Positions 8,799 to 18,100 of a DNA stretch of 64,000 bases are shown one piece after another. The stretch is from contig CAIWXX010000008.1 in the NCBI GenBank assembly GCA_903916735.1, positions 62,001 through 126,000 on the forward strand, in the 5' to 3' direction. The position numbers were made by a program, and so were the translations under genes. Numbering within the stretch: position 1 is the first letter of the stretch; every line of letters starts with the position of its first letter. The notes below the pieces were generated by a model. The model was not told the origin of the DNA and made no database searches. It saw only the letters and a program-made list of their open reading frames with translations. This DNA comes from an uncultured Acidobacteriota bacterium (GTDB lineage Bacteria > Acidobacteriota > CAIWXX01).

Positions 8799-9632
8799 AT
8801 GCACCCGCGCCTTTTCGAGATCGGACCGTTTGATATTCCCAAATTCTGGATGTTTGGTCCTTTTCATATTGATTTCACGCTCCACACATACGGGGCCATG
8901 CTGGCACTTGCCTTCATCGTTGCTGTCTTCATTGTGGTCAAAGGCGCACGACGCGAAGGCATTCCAGAAGAGAGAATTTTCGATCTTTCTGTCTATTCCA
9001 TCATATCAGCCCTCATCGGAGCCAAAGCGCTTCTGATCATCGCCGATATTAGGTACTTCATTGAGAACCCCAGCCAGCTGGTATCATCGATAACGATTCG
9101 ATCAGGCGGAGTTTTTTACGGTGGATTTCTTTTCGCAACCGTCACCTCGCTTCTGTATCTTCGCAAACACAAGCTGCCAATGTGGAAGGTGGCTGATCTG
9201 GTTGCGCCTGGAATCGCCATTGGGCAAACCATCGGCCGGATCGGATGCTTGTCGGCTGGATGCTGCTTTGGGAAGCCATCAACGCTACCATGGGCCGTGA
9301 CTTTCACGGACATCTATGCCTGCGAAAAATCGGGCACGCCTCTCGATTTGCCTCTCCACCCTGTTCAGCTTTACGAATCCCTTGCGACCTGTGCGCTTTT
9401 TCTTTTTCTGATGACGGCTCGCAGGTGGAAAAGCTTCGACGGACAGATTTTCATGTTGTACGCCTGCCTTTACTCGATCATCAGATTCAGCCTGGAATTT
9501 TTTAGAAACGATGAACGTGGCTTTGTTTTCGGGATGGTTACGATGTCGCAATTCATCGCCCTATTTATTCTTCCCCTTTCGATCTATTTCTATTTCCGAT
9601 TGAAGAAAAAGCAGCAGGCACCGCTCTCCTAG
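8799..9632 (+). CDS. lgt: Phosphatidylglycerol--prolipoprotein diacylglyceryl transferase
   Basis: 277 residues, about seven transmembrane helices. It transfers diacylglycerol from phosphatidylglycerol to the lipobox cysteine, the first step of lipoprotein maturation in the inner membrane. The Lgt signature region appears as GQTIGRIGCLSAGCCFGKP (near 146-165), with HPVQLYE near 187 and RFSLEFFRNDERG near 230, both typical. The ATG follows directly on the TAA of the small upstream frame, with GGAGA nearby as ribosome-binding site. It belongs with lspA upstream. Confidence 0.95.
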   Translation: MHPRLFEIGPFDIPKFWMFGPFHIDFTLHTYGAMLALAFIVAVFIVVKGARREGIPEERIFDLSVYSIISALIGAKALLIIADIRYFIENPSQLVSSITIRSGGVFYGGFLFATVTSLLYLRKHKLPMWKVADLVAPGIAIGQTIGRIGCLSAGCCFGKPSTLPWAVTFTDIYACEKSGTPLDLPLHPVQLYESLATCALFLFLMTARRWKSFDGQIFMLYACLYSIIRFSLEFFRNDERGFVFGMVTMSQFIALFILPLSIYFYFRLKKKQQAPLS

Positions 9633-9649
9633 CTTGCCCGGCACATCAT

Positions 9650-10636
9650 ATGCAGCAGCATCGCTTCGTGTGCGATGTGACCCGAAATGGCCGCAGGCTT
9701 GATGTATGGCTGACCGAGCAAATGGACGGCATCACGCGTTCAGCGATTCAACGGCTGATTGAAGCCGGCCGCTGTTTGGTGGATGGCAAGCCGGCACGAC
9801 CATCGCACAAGATGAAACCGGAACAGGTCGTGATTCTGACGGTGCCGGAACCGCAAACGTGGGCAATCGAAGCCGAAGATCTGCCCCTCCGCATCCTCTT
9901 TCAAGACAGCGACATAGCGATCATCGACAAGCCGACCGGGATGGTTGTCCATCCCGGCGCCGGTCACAGATCCGGAACGCTCGTTTCCGCACTCCTTCAT
10001 CATATCCCTGGATTGACCGGAGTCGGCGGAGTCGAGCGGCCTGGCATCGTACACCGGCTCGATAAGGGCACCTCCGGCGTCATGATCATCGCCAAGAACG
10101 ACCCGGCCCTCGCAGCCTTGCAACAGCAATTCAGCAGAAGGCAGATCAAGAAGACCTATGTGGCGCTCATATGGGGGCAAATCAAACAGCCCACCGGCCA
10201 AATTTCATTGGCGATCGGCCGAAGCCGCACCCATGCTAAGATGACGACTCGCGCTCACACGTCCAAGACCGCTCTGACTCGATACGAAGTCTCAGAGAGA
10301 TTCTCTCCATGGTGTGATCTGGTTTACGTCTATCCGGCAACAGGGAGGACGCATCAAATCAGAGTGCATTTCGCAGCTATCGGTCACCCGCTTATCGGAG
10401 ATCCCTCATACGGTCGACAGAAAAAGCTTCAGACCGGAGCCCCGGTGCTCATCCAGCAGCTCAATCGCCCGGCACTCCACGCCTGGAAAATCGGATTCGC
10501 ACATCCTCGAACCGGCATGCCTCTCGAATTTGAAGCACCGATGCCGCAGGATTTTCTCCAGCTGTTGGATGAACTGCGCAGACAGCGAGCAAATCGGACG
10601 TTAACCACGGCCGGGGAACTATCTGGTCGAGGGTGA
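9650..10636 (+). CDS. rluD: 23S rRNA pseudouridine synthase, RluD/RluA family
   Basis: 328 residues. An N-terminal S4 RNA-binding domain (about 10-75) precedes the pseudouridine synthase domain. The catalytic aspartate is in HRLDKGTSG (near 135), followed by family motifs RTHAKM and GRTHQIRVHF (near 240). It isomerises uridines in large-subunit rRNA; the position by RluD in helix 69 is likely but RluA/RluC-type specificity cannot be excluded from sequence alone. It lies 17 bases after lgt and probably ends the ileS operon. Confidence 0.93.
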   Translation: MQQHRFVCDVTRNGRRLDVWLTEQMDGITRSAIQRLIEAGRCLVDGKPARPSHKMKPEQVVILTVPEPQTWAIEAEDLPLRILFQDSDIAIIDKPTGMVVHPGAGHRSGTLVSALLHHIPGLTGVGGVERPGIVHRLDKGTSGVMIIAKNDPALAALQQQFSRRQIKKTYVALIWGQIKQPTGQISLAIGRSRTHAKMTTRAHTSKTALTRYEVSERFSPWCDLVYVYPATGRTHQIRVHFAAIGHPLIGDPSYGRQKKLQTGAPVLIQQLNRPALHAWKIGFAHPRTGMPLEFEAPMPQDFLQLLDELRRQRANRTLTTAGELSGRG

Positions 10637-10909
10637 AGCTGACAAATTGCACGATGCCGGAGCTCTGCGTATTCGCGGATGCCTGAGCCGTCATTTTCAC
10701 ATCACTCCTTTTTTCAACGAAGAGTCGTTAGCCGCCCAACCCACCATTTCACAATACGGCTTGTCCTGGAATTCCGGATTGAAAACGCCGAGAAAGCCGG
10801 GAATTTTTTGTCAAGATATCCGCTGAGGCAATCAAGTCGATTGACCGGGCGGCTCGTCTTGAAAACCCAAAATGGCATATGATTAAGTAGAATTTGGAGG
10901 ACGAGTGTG

Positions 10910-11923
10910 ATGTTTATTAATGAATATCAAGCAGCCAGAACGGGTGCAGCCCTGTATGACCTCTCGGATCAGGGCAAAATATATATCACAGGCAAAGACC
11001 GGATTAATTTCCTGCACAGGCTACTGACCAATGACATCCTCGCCTGTACCCCCGGACGCGGATGCCATGCGGCTCTTCTGACCTCTCAGGGTCACGTGAT
11101 ATCCTGTCTTCGCCTGAGCGCTGTGGATCATGCCATCCTGCTGGATACTCCACCATCGACGCGGACGACTGTTTATAATAAGCTCAACGAATTCCTTTTT
11201 CGTGAGGACGTGCAGATCGAGGATCAAAGCGATCCGAAGACGCTATTAGGTGTCCACGGACCCAATGCATCCACCCTCTTGTCAACAACACTTGCGATAA
11301 AGCCGGAGGTGCTGGAAGAACTGCCTGTGCTTCACAATATGAGCTGTTTCATAGAGGACTCGCCTGTGCTTCTCATTCGCGATCGATATTTTGGAGAGAG
11401 TGGGTGGGATATTTTCGGCTCTCGAAGTGTCATCAATCATCTTCGAGAAAAACTCATCAAAGCCGGCGCGACTCTGATCTCTGCTCAAACAGCGCGCGTC
11501 TTACTCATGGAAACTGGAATTCCAGCTTATCCAGAGGACTTCGATGAAAGTGTAACGCTTTTCGAAGCCGGCCTCGAAAATTGTTCCATCAGCTTCACCA
11601 AGGGCTGCTATCCCGGTCAGGAAGTGATGACGTGGATTCGAGAGAGAAACAGCAACCGCACCTCCCGCAAACTCGTGGGCCTGACCATCGATGGCTCTAC
11701 CGTTCCAGCCACTCACGATGCATTGATTCATAATGGTCTGCGCGCAGGTCATATCACGAGTGGCGTTTTTTCGGAGACTCTTCAACGCCCTATCGCGTTT
11801 GGGTATATCCGTTGGGATCTGAAGGTGGCGGGGACGGACATTCACGTCCAGCATGAAAAAGAGCTGATCAAAGCAACTGTCTGCGCACTCCCCTTTGTTC
11901 GACACGACAAACCTCAGCAATAA
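10910..11923 (+). CDS. ygfZ: YgfZ/GcvT-fold iron-sulfur cluster assembly protein
   Basis: 337 residues. A folate-binding GcvT-like protein of the YgfZ/CAF17 group, which supports 4Fe-4S enzyme maturation or repair in a tetrahydrofolate-dependent way. The diagnostic motif KGCYPGQE is present near residue 230; the N-terminal block with LHRLLTNDI near 36 is typical of the fold. GGAGG at 10896-10900 serves either the GTG at 10907 or the ATG at 10910; I chose the ATG. A -10-like TATGAT lies at 10878. The endonuclease V gene starts 5 bases after the stop, so the two are co-transcribed. Confidence 0.9.
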   Translation: MFINEYQAARTGAALYDLSDQGKIYITGKDRINFLHRLLTNDILACTPGRGCHAALLTSQGHVISCLRLSAVDHAILLDTPPSTRTTVYNKLNEFLFREDVQIEDQSDPKTLLGVHGPNASTLLSTTLAIKPEVLEELPVLHNMSCFIEDSPVLLIRDRYFGESGWDIFGSRSVINHLREKLIKAGATLISAQTARVLLMETGIPAYPEDFDESVTLFEAGLENCSISFTKGCYPGQEVMTWIRERNSNRTSRKLVGLTIDGSTVPATHDALIHNGLRAGHITSGVFSETLQRPIAFGYIRWDLKVAGTDIHVQHEKELIKATVCALPFVRHDKPQQ

Positions 11924-11928
11924 GACTC

Positions 11929-12645
11929 ATGCGCATCAGACAACTTCATGAGTGGGATCTGTCGGTTGAAGAGGCCATCGAAACCCAGCGCCGATTGGCT
12001 GATAGAATCCGCGTTCCTGCCCCGTCAAAACGAAAAATCCGGCGGATCGCAGCAGGCGATATTTCCTATGATCGGGGTAGCGATCGTATCTGGGCCGCAA
12101 TCGTCGTTTTTTCCTATCCGGAGATTGAACAGCTGGAGATCGCTCTGCACACATGCCGAGTTCACTTTCCTTACATCCCGGGACTTCTCTCTTTCCGTGA
12201 AGCCCCGCCGCTCCTCGACGGCCTCGCTCAACTCGTGACTCAGCCTGACGTTCTCCTCCTGGATGCCCATGGGCTGGCTCACCCGCGTCGTTTCGGGCTG
12301 GCCTGCCATATCGGCCTTCTGGCATCTCTGCCGTCGATCGGCTGTGCCAAAAGCCTCCTCGTCGGTGAACACGCGCGGCTCGGATCACGTCGGGGAAGCA
12401 CGACGCCGATTTACTACAATCGTAGAAAAATAGGCATCGCACTCAGAACGCGAAACAGAGTTCGCCCTGTGTATGTCTCGTGCGGCTATAAGATGAGACT
12501 TTCAGAAGCGCTGGCAATCATCCACACCTGTACGGGTCCTTTCCGCATCCCAACGCCTCTCAGAGCTGCGCACAACCTGGCCAATCGCGCTCGGCAAATG
12601 GGCAGCATCCACATCGAAAAAGTCACGTCGGGCTTAATAACATAG
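11929..12645 (+). CDS. nfi: Endonuclease V
   Basis: 238 residues, normal length. It cuts DNA one nucleotide 3' of deaminated bases, chiefly inosine, to start repair. Family motifs are clear: AAGDISYD (near 41, first catalytic Asp), FPYIPGLLSFREAP (near 79-92) with its Glu, and DAHGLAHPRRFGLACHIG (near 110-127) with the Asp-Ala-His catalytic block. It follows ygfZ by 5 bases with no visible promoter between them. Confidence 0.95.
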   Translation: MRIRQLHEWDLSVEEAIETQRRLADRIRVPAPSKRKIRRIAAGDISYDRGSDRIWAAIVVFSYPEIEQLEIALHTCRVHFPYIPGLLSFREAPPLLDGLAQLVTQPDVLLLDAHGLAHPRRFGLACHIGLLASLPSIGCAKSLLVGEHARLGSRRGSTTPIYYNRRKIGIALRTRNRVRPVYVSCGYKMRLSEALAIIHTCTGPFRIPTPLRAAHNLANRARQMGSIHIEKVTSGLIT

Positions 12646-12789
12646 TGCACCGTATCCCCCGTGGTTTTCTCAGAAGGAACATCAGCTCATCTGCGTTTCA
12701 TCCTGATGCATTAACGGGAATCGCAGAGGCCTGAGAGTCAAAGCAATGCCGAACACCATCACCCAATCCTTTTCGTCCTTCAATAGAGC

Positions 12790-12969
12790 TTACTTCGGCA
12801 CCATGCCTGAATTTTCCTTCACCGGATTCGCATCAGCTTTATAGGACCGATCCTCGGTCCTGCAAACCCGGGACGTTCAGGTGGATACTCCCATCTTCGG
12901 GAAGAGATAAAACTGGAGAAATAGATATATTCCCAATACTCCAAGGATGATCCAGTCACTCGAGTGCAT
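12790..12969 (-). CDS. Candidate membrane-anchored small selenoprotein (in-frame TGA)
   Basis: From the ATG at 12969 (AAGGA 7 bases upstream) a 30-codon frame encodes one transmembrane helix (WIILGVLGIYLFLQFYLF) ending in PKMGVST. A TGA at 12877-12879 follows. Beyond it the same frame runs 28 more codons to TAA at 12790, with charged residues and one cysteine five residues after the TGA (TSRVC). Fifteen bases after the TGA a perfect 8-bp stem with GGA loop begins, matching the published pattern for bacterial SECIS elements, and no T-run follows it. Read with selenocysteine the product is 59 residues, U31 and C36 forming a possible redox pair. If TGA simply stops, the product is a 30-residue membrane peptide. 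No sel genes lie in this window. Confidence 0.55.
12843..12861 (-). promoter_or_regulatory. SECIS-like hairpin downstream of the in-frame TGA
   Basis: Arms of 8 bp (12843-12850 and 12854-12861) pair perfectly around a three-base loop that reads GGA on the minus strand. The loop begins 23 bases after the TGA. It lies within a continuing reading frame and has no T-run on either side, so it does not look like an intrinsic terminator. Confidence 0.5.
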
Positions 12970-13002
12970 TGAACGGTCCTTTCCGATCTCAAACATGATT
13001 TG

Positions 13003-13031
13003 ATTTTAAGAGATACCCGATCAAAACTCAA
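13003..13031 (-). promoter_or_regulatory. Promoter of the candidate selenoprotein gene
   Basis: On the minus strand TTGAGT (13031-13026) and TAAAAT (13008-13003) are separated by exactly 17 bases. Predicted transcription starts near 12996, giving a leader of about 27 bases that contains the AAGGA ribosome-binding site and leads to the ATG at 12969. Confidence 0.6.
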
Positions 13032-13265
13032 TGATGCCGACGCAGCGCTCATCCATCGGGTTTACAATTATCGATGAGATTCATTGGCACCGCATAAAGG
13101 CCGTTGTGACGAAAAGCGGAGATATAGAAAGGCATGCGAACCGATGATTCTTTTCATATCAGCTCCTCTGCCGCATCCGGCATATCGTTTTATCGGCCGG
13201 CTGATGAGTCATTCAACCGAGTTATGGAAGGAAAAAGCCGGCCTGGACTTTTGGTAAAAAAAAGA

Positions 13266-14624
13266 TCAGGACCCCGAGGATTGGCCCTCTCCTTTATTTT
13301 TCCGCTTCAGTTCTTCCCATCGTTCAAATCGCTCTGCCACCGTTTTCTCGAACCCAATGAGCACCGGCCGCCAGTAAACCCGATCGCGGAGGCGATCGGG
13401 CAGGCATGACATGGTCGTGACACGATCCGGATCGTTGTGTGCATAGGCATAACCGTCACCGTAGCCGGCGTCTTTCATCAATTGAGTCGGCGCGTTTCGT
13501 ATCTGCATCGGCACGGGATCGGCAATCGACGTTTTGAGATCTTTGAGAACCGCGTCATACGCCACGTAAATGGAGTTGCTCTTCGGGCAGGACGCCAGAT
13601 AGATCGCCGCCTCAGCCAGAGCCAGATGACCCTCGGGCGGTCCAAGAAAATGAAAAGCGTCCCGTGCCGCGAGCGTGATTTCAAGCGCCCGTGGGTCCGC
13701 CAATCCGATATCCTCGGCGGCAAAACGCACCATCCGGCGCGCTATGTAAAGCGGGTCCTCGCCTCCCTCAATCATTCGGACCAGCCAGTAGAGCGCAGCC
13801 TGAGGATCCGAATTTCTGAGACTCTTGTGAAGGGCTGAAATCAGGTTGAAATGCTCCTCGCCATTTTTGTCATACAGAAGTGCCTTTTTTTGGAGAACCG
13901 TCGTTAGAAGCTCCTGTGAAATCATTCGTTTTCCGGTTTCCGGAGATTTGCCAATCATTCCGGCCGCCAGTTCCAATGCATTCAAAGCAATTCGTGCATC
14001 TCCGTTGGCAAAAGCAGTCAACAGATGAATAGCCGCAGGTTCAAAGCTCACTTCCAGAGCCTTCAGTCCATGAGGTGAGACGAGCGCGCGATCGATGATC
14101 ATTCGAAGATGTTGTTCTGTGAGCGGGTTGAGGATCAGCACCTTGATGCGCGAGAGAAGAGCTGAAGTGACTTCAAAAGAGGGGTTTTCAGTTGTGGCAC
14201 CAACTAGAACGATCGAACCGCGTTCGATAAACGGCAGAAAGGCATCCTGCTGAGCTTTATTGAACCGATGGATCTCATCGATGAAAAGCACCGTTCGACG
14301 GTTTTCCGCACGCCACTCGATCTCAGCTTCATCCATCACTGCCTTGATTTCCTTGATCCCGGAAGTGACAGCCGAAAAGGGCACGAAGCGACATTTCACC
14401 GCGCGAGCGATGATGCGAGCCAGCGTCGTCTTGCCGGTGCCGGGGGGACCCCAGAAAATCACCGAGAAAATCTCGCCTCGCTCGATCGATCGCCTCAGAA
14501 GCTTCCCCGGCCCCAACAGGTGCTCCTGACCGACAAATTCATCGACCGACGTCGGCCGTACCCTCTCGGCGAGAGGTGCAGCAGAGAAATCTTCCGGGAA
14601 AAGAGGGTTCTGATCGATCTCCAT
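13266..14624 (-). CDS. rarA: Replication-associated recombination protein RarA (MgsA)
   Basis: 452 residues, full length. A clamp-loader-related AAA+ ATPase that acts at stalled replication forks. Walker A GPPGTGKTT at 59-67, Walker B VLFIDEIHRFNK near 112-123, and sensor 1 GATTENPSF are visible; the C-terminal tetramerisation region (DPLYIARRMVRFAAEDIG, YWLVRMIEGG) is intact. Its start lies 3 bases after the stop frame of the HAD remnant, so the two were an operon. Eight T residues follow the stop codon on the minus strand (around 13256-13264) and may help termination. Confidence 0.96.
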   Translation of the reverse strand: MEIDQNPLFPEDFSAAPLAERVRPTSVDEFVGQEHLLGPGKLLRRSIERGEIFSVIFWGPPGTGKTTLARIIARAVKCRFVPFSAVTSGIKEIKAVMDEAEIEWRAENRRTVLFIDEIHRFNKAQQDAFLPFIERGSIVLVGATTENPSFEVTSALLSRIKVLILNPLTEQHLRMIIDRALVSPHGLKALEVSFEPAAIHLLTAFANGDARIALNALELAAGMIGKSPETGKRMISQELLTTVLQKKALLYDKNGEEHFNLISALHKSLRNSDPQAALYWLVRMIEGGEDPLYIARRMVRFAAEDIGLADPRALEITLAARDAFHFLGPPEGHLALAEAAIYLASCPKSNSIYVAYDAVLKDLKTSIADPVPMQIRNAPTQLMKDAGYGDGYAYAHNDPDRVTTMSCLPDRLRDRVYWRPVLIGFEKTVAERFERWEELKRKNKGEGQSSGS

Positions 14625-14627
14625 GAT

Positions 14628-14971
14628 TCAGCTCCTCAGAGTAGAGATGATCCGCAGAGGCTTATGCAGGAGTTCAAATGCAGCAAAAATATCAGGGACA
14701 ACCACATCTGCGGCCATGATTCCGCCTTCTGCTGAGCCTCCTGACCAGACTTGATCCGGATTGCCTTCACACAAAGCAGCCGGTCGATCATATTCTGTCG
14801 GCCGTGAGTATCCGCTGTCAGCAGATGCACATCCAGGCGACCCCGTAGTGCGGAGAACGAATCGGATAGGCCATCAGGTAGAATTCCATCGACAGCCAGC
14901 GTCCCGTTAACGTCGCAGACGAGATATTCCAGCTGTAATTCGCCACGTCCAGGAATTTTCACTTCAATCAT
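14628..14971 (-). pseudogene. HAD-family phosphatase gene with internal deletion
   Basis: The first part reads as a small HAD hydrolase: LVCDVNGTLAVDG holds the nucleophile motif DxNGT (near residue 20) and HLLTADT the second motif. After SGQEAQQK the frame goes wrong and runs into 28 unlike residues. The neighbouring frame, ending in TGA at 14628, resumes with a typical HAD end (MAADVVVPDIFAAFELL). Roughly 40-50 residues between, including the motif with the metal-binding Asp (usually GNGxND), are missing. The bases CAGAAGGCG at the junction suit both frames, as expected for deletion between short direct repeats. The intact version would have been about 155 residues and co-transcribed with rarA. 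An assembly error is the alternative. Confidence 0.75.
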
Positions 14972-15076
14972 GAGACATTACTATAGGAAAATCCCATGAA
15001 GGGCAATCGATGTAAAAGGACGCGAAATGATTGCCACTTGGCTGGTACGGGAAGCCTGCAAACGGAACCAAAGGAA

Positions 15077-15104
15077 GCCTCCCTCTTTGCATCAAGAGGG
15101 AGGC
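15077..15104 (-). terminator. Terminator hairpin after the tricorn-like protease gene
   Basis: A perfect 11-bp stem, GCCTCCCTCTT (15077-15087) with AAGAGGGAGGC (15094-15104), closes a 6-base loop 24 bases beyond the stop of the minus-strand protease gene. The following minus-strand sequence is only moderately T-rich (TTCCTTT). Confidence 0.65.
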
Positions 15105-15128
15105 GACTCGGATTTCAGAAAAAGCCGG

Positions 15129-18100
15129 TTACTTGGTTTTCACCGGATCGGCCGGCCGCGATGGCAGCTTGAGAGGCTTGGCATCGATCTGTTTCATGAC
15201 TTCGGCCACAGCACGTTCTAACTGCAGGTCTTTATTCTCGATGAGAGATTTCGGATCGTTTTCGACGACGATATCAGGATCAACGCCATGACCTTCGATG
15301 ACCCATTTTCCATCCGCGGAAGCGGTGGCATCCTCCGGCACAAAAACCTGCCCACCATCGATCAATGAGCCATGGCCGCTGATGCCAACCACACCGCCCC
15401 ATGTCCGTTTCCCGATAATCGGCCCCAGGCCTGCCTGGCGGAACATGTATGGGAAAATGTCACCATCGGAAGCGGACATCTCATTAATCATGCAAACCAT
15501 GTGACCGAAAAAAGTCGCGTCAGGATATGTTTCGGTGTCTTCATTGGTTCGTCCGAAACCTGTGCCCAGCAGCGCCCGGCGGAGTCGTTCGATCAGCATC
15601 TGAGAAACATTGCCGCCACCGTTGGCGCGCACATCCACGATCAGTCCCTCTTTTCGGATTTGTGGGTAATACCACTTGATGAACTCGCGGATGCCGTCTT
15701 CACCCATATCTGGAACGTGGAGGTATCCGACACGGCCATTGGTTAATTGCGCTACCATCTCCCGATTGTGCGTCACCCAATCGATGTATCGTAATTCCAC
15801 CTCGCTCGTGACCGGCTTGTACGTAATCTGCCGTGCACCTTTCAGATCAGGCTTGTCGTTGACAGTCAGTTGGACCGGGCGGTCGGCTTTGTTGAGAAGG
15901 AGGTGATATGGACTATCTGCGGCCTTCAGCTCCTGGCCGTCGATCTCCAGAACATAATCACCTTCTTTGACATTCATGCCGATTTCCATGAGTGGCGATC
16001 GGTAGCGATCCTCTTCGTTTTCACCTTTATAGATCTTGGCAATTCGATAGCGCCCTGAGGCTTTGTCGAGCTCTAAACGTGCACCCGGCAGAGCAACTTT
16101 GGGCCGCGCTGGAATTTCGAAATCACCGCCTTCGATGTAAGCATGTGAGACATTCAGCTCGGCGACCATCTCTCCAAGCACGTAGTTGAGGTCGGATCGG
16201 TGGGCAACATAAGGAAGCAGCGCGCGATACTGCTTGCCGATCGCGTCCCAATCATACCCGTGCATGTTTTTGACATAGAAGAAGTCACGGTAACGCCGCC
16301 AGACCTCGTTGAAGATTTCTTCCCACTCCTGCGCAGGAATGCGATTGACCATGAGATCCTTCGTCGCAACTGTCTTCTTCGTGTCTTTACCCTTGGCATT
16401 TGCATCGTAGAGGTTGTAATCAGAGCCCTGCTGAACGAGAACCTTCGAGAAGTCAGAGGACACTACATAGCCATCGACATCTTCAGCAAGTGTCGTCACC
16501 TTGCGATCCTTGAAAGTGAAAACCTGCAGTGCGGATTTCACATCGCCATCGTGGTTATAGTAGAAGGCGCCACTACACATGAAAATGAGATTTTCCTTCG
16601 TCGCCTTGAGGCCGTCGTAGTTGTCGGCCGGAACCGGGACAAGAGCGGTCCGCGCAGCAATGCCATCGAAGTCGATTGTGAATGGCGTCTTCTTCTCAGC
16701 GGCTTTCGCTTTGTCTTTCTCCTTGTCGGCGACGGGAGCCTTCACCTTGGACTCAGCATCCTTCTTTGGTTCTCCGGGTTTCTCGATCGTCACCTCGTCG
16801 CTCTCGGGTGGGAAGGGATTTTTCACATCTTTGCGAAGAGCCATGGCGATGATGTCGGTTGTGCGATTCCCGGCGAAATTCCATTCGATGTTGCTGATCT
16901 GCGGCACAAACTCCCGGTCACTCAGGAAGTACAGATACTTGCCATCAGGATCCCATGTTGGGCTGAACGAATTGAACAGGACATCCGTCACGCATTGAAT
17001 TTTCTTGTCGGCGGCGCTCCATATCGAGATCGTACGATAACCACTGATTGTGCTGGAAGAGAAAGCCAGGTAATTCCCATCCGGCGACCATGAATAGCCG
17101 CGCATGAAACCCCGGCGATCCTTGGCGACCTCAACCATGCTCTTATCGCCAACCGTCAGTGCATAGAGCCAGCCGTCCTTGTCGGTGAAAGCCAGGCGTT
17201 TTCCATCGGGCGACCATATCAACCCGGAACGCCGTACCTTGCCGCCGGTCGTGAGTTGTTGTGCCACGGTCTTGCCGTCCTGGTTGATCAGGTAGATTTC
17301 CTCTTCGCCGCTTTTATCCGAGATGAACGTGATCATGGTTCCATCCGGCGACCATGCGACACTCCGATCATGGGCATTGGATGTATCGGTGAGGTTTCGG
17401 GTCGGGCCTTTTTCAATCGGAGCTGTGAAGATATCTCCGCGAGCCACAAAAACAGCGCGTTCGCCCTTTGGAGAAATGTCAAATTCCTCAATGAATTTTG
17501 CCGCCGAAACGCGCGACGGCCTCATGGCGACGCCGTCATTCGGCACGAAAATTGAGATCGGCTTGTCTGAGTTGGCATTAACATCGTACACGTGCAATTC
17601 GCCGCCGAGCTCATAAACAATCTGCCCGTTGCTGCGATCGCAACTTGGCCACCGGGCATCGAAGTTTGTCGAATGAGTCAGTTCATTCACGGCTTTCGAC
17701 GCGATGTCGTAGCGGTAAAGATTGAGTGTTCCATCACGATCAGAGGCGAAGTAGACGGCATCGCCGATCCACATTGGATCTCGATCCGTGCGGGGATTAT
17801 TCGTTATGTTTTCAGCGGCATATGTCTTGAGATCAAAAATCCATAAATCCTGCGCCCAGCCTCCTTCATAGCGTTTCCATGTACGGAAATCGCGCGCCAG
17901 CGGCGAGAAGACGACTTTGGTACCGTCTGGTGAAAACGCGCCGGCACCGGAGAATCTCATGGGAAGGGGTTCCGGCAAGCCACCATCGACACTGATCGTG
18001 TAGAGTCGCGACTCGCCTAGATCCCAACCCGCATCCATCCCACGGAAAAGCACGGCTTTCCCGTCGTTGGCCCAACCATAGACTTGGTTGTCATAGCCCC

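Noticed and set aside
12843-12861. Hairpin after the TGA as an intrinsic terminator
   Set aside because: No T-run follows on either strand, and the reading frame continues through it with protein-like codons; a SECIS-like role fits better but remains unproven.
12819-13052. 77-codon minus-strand frame overlapping the small membrane protein gene
   Set aside because: It lies in a different frame from the RBS-supported transmembrane ORF, starts upstream of the promoter's -10 element and has no protein-like pattern.
13134-13409. 91-codon plus-strand frame at the end of rarA
   Set aside because: More than half of it is antisense to the conserved C-terminus of RarA.
16200-17093. 297-codon plus-strand frame within the tricorn-like protease gene
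   Set aside because: It is antisense to propeller and linker sequence of a clearly conserved gene and has no family resemblance.
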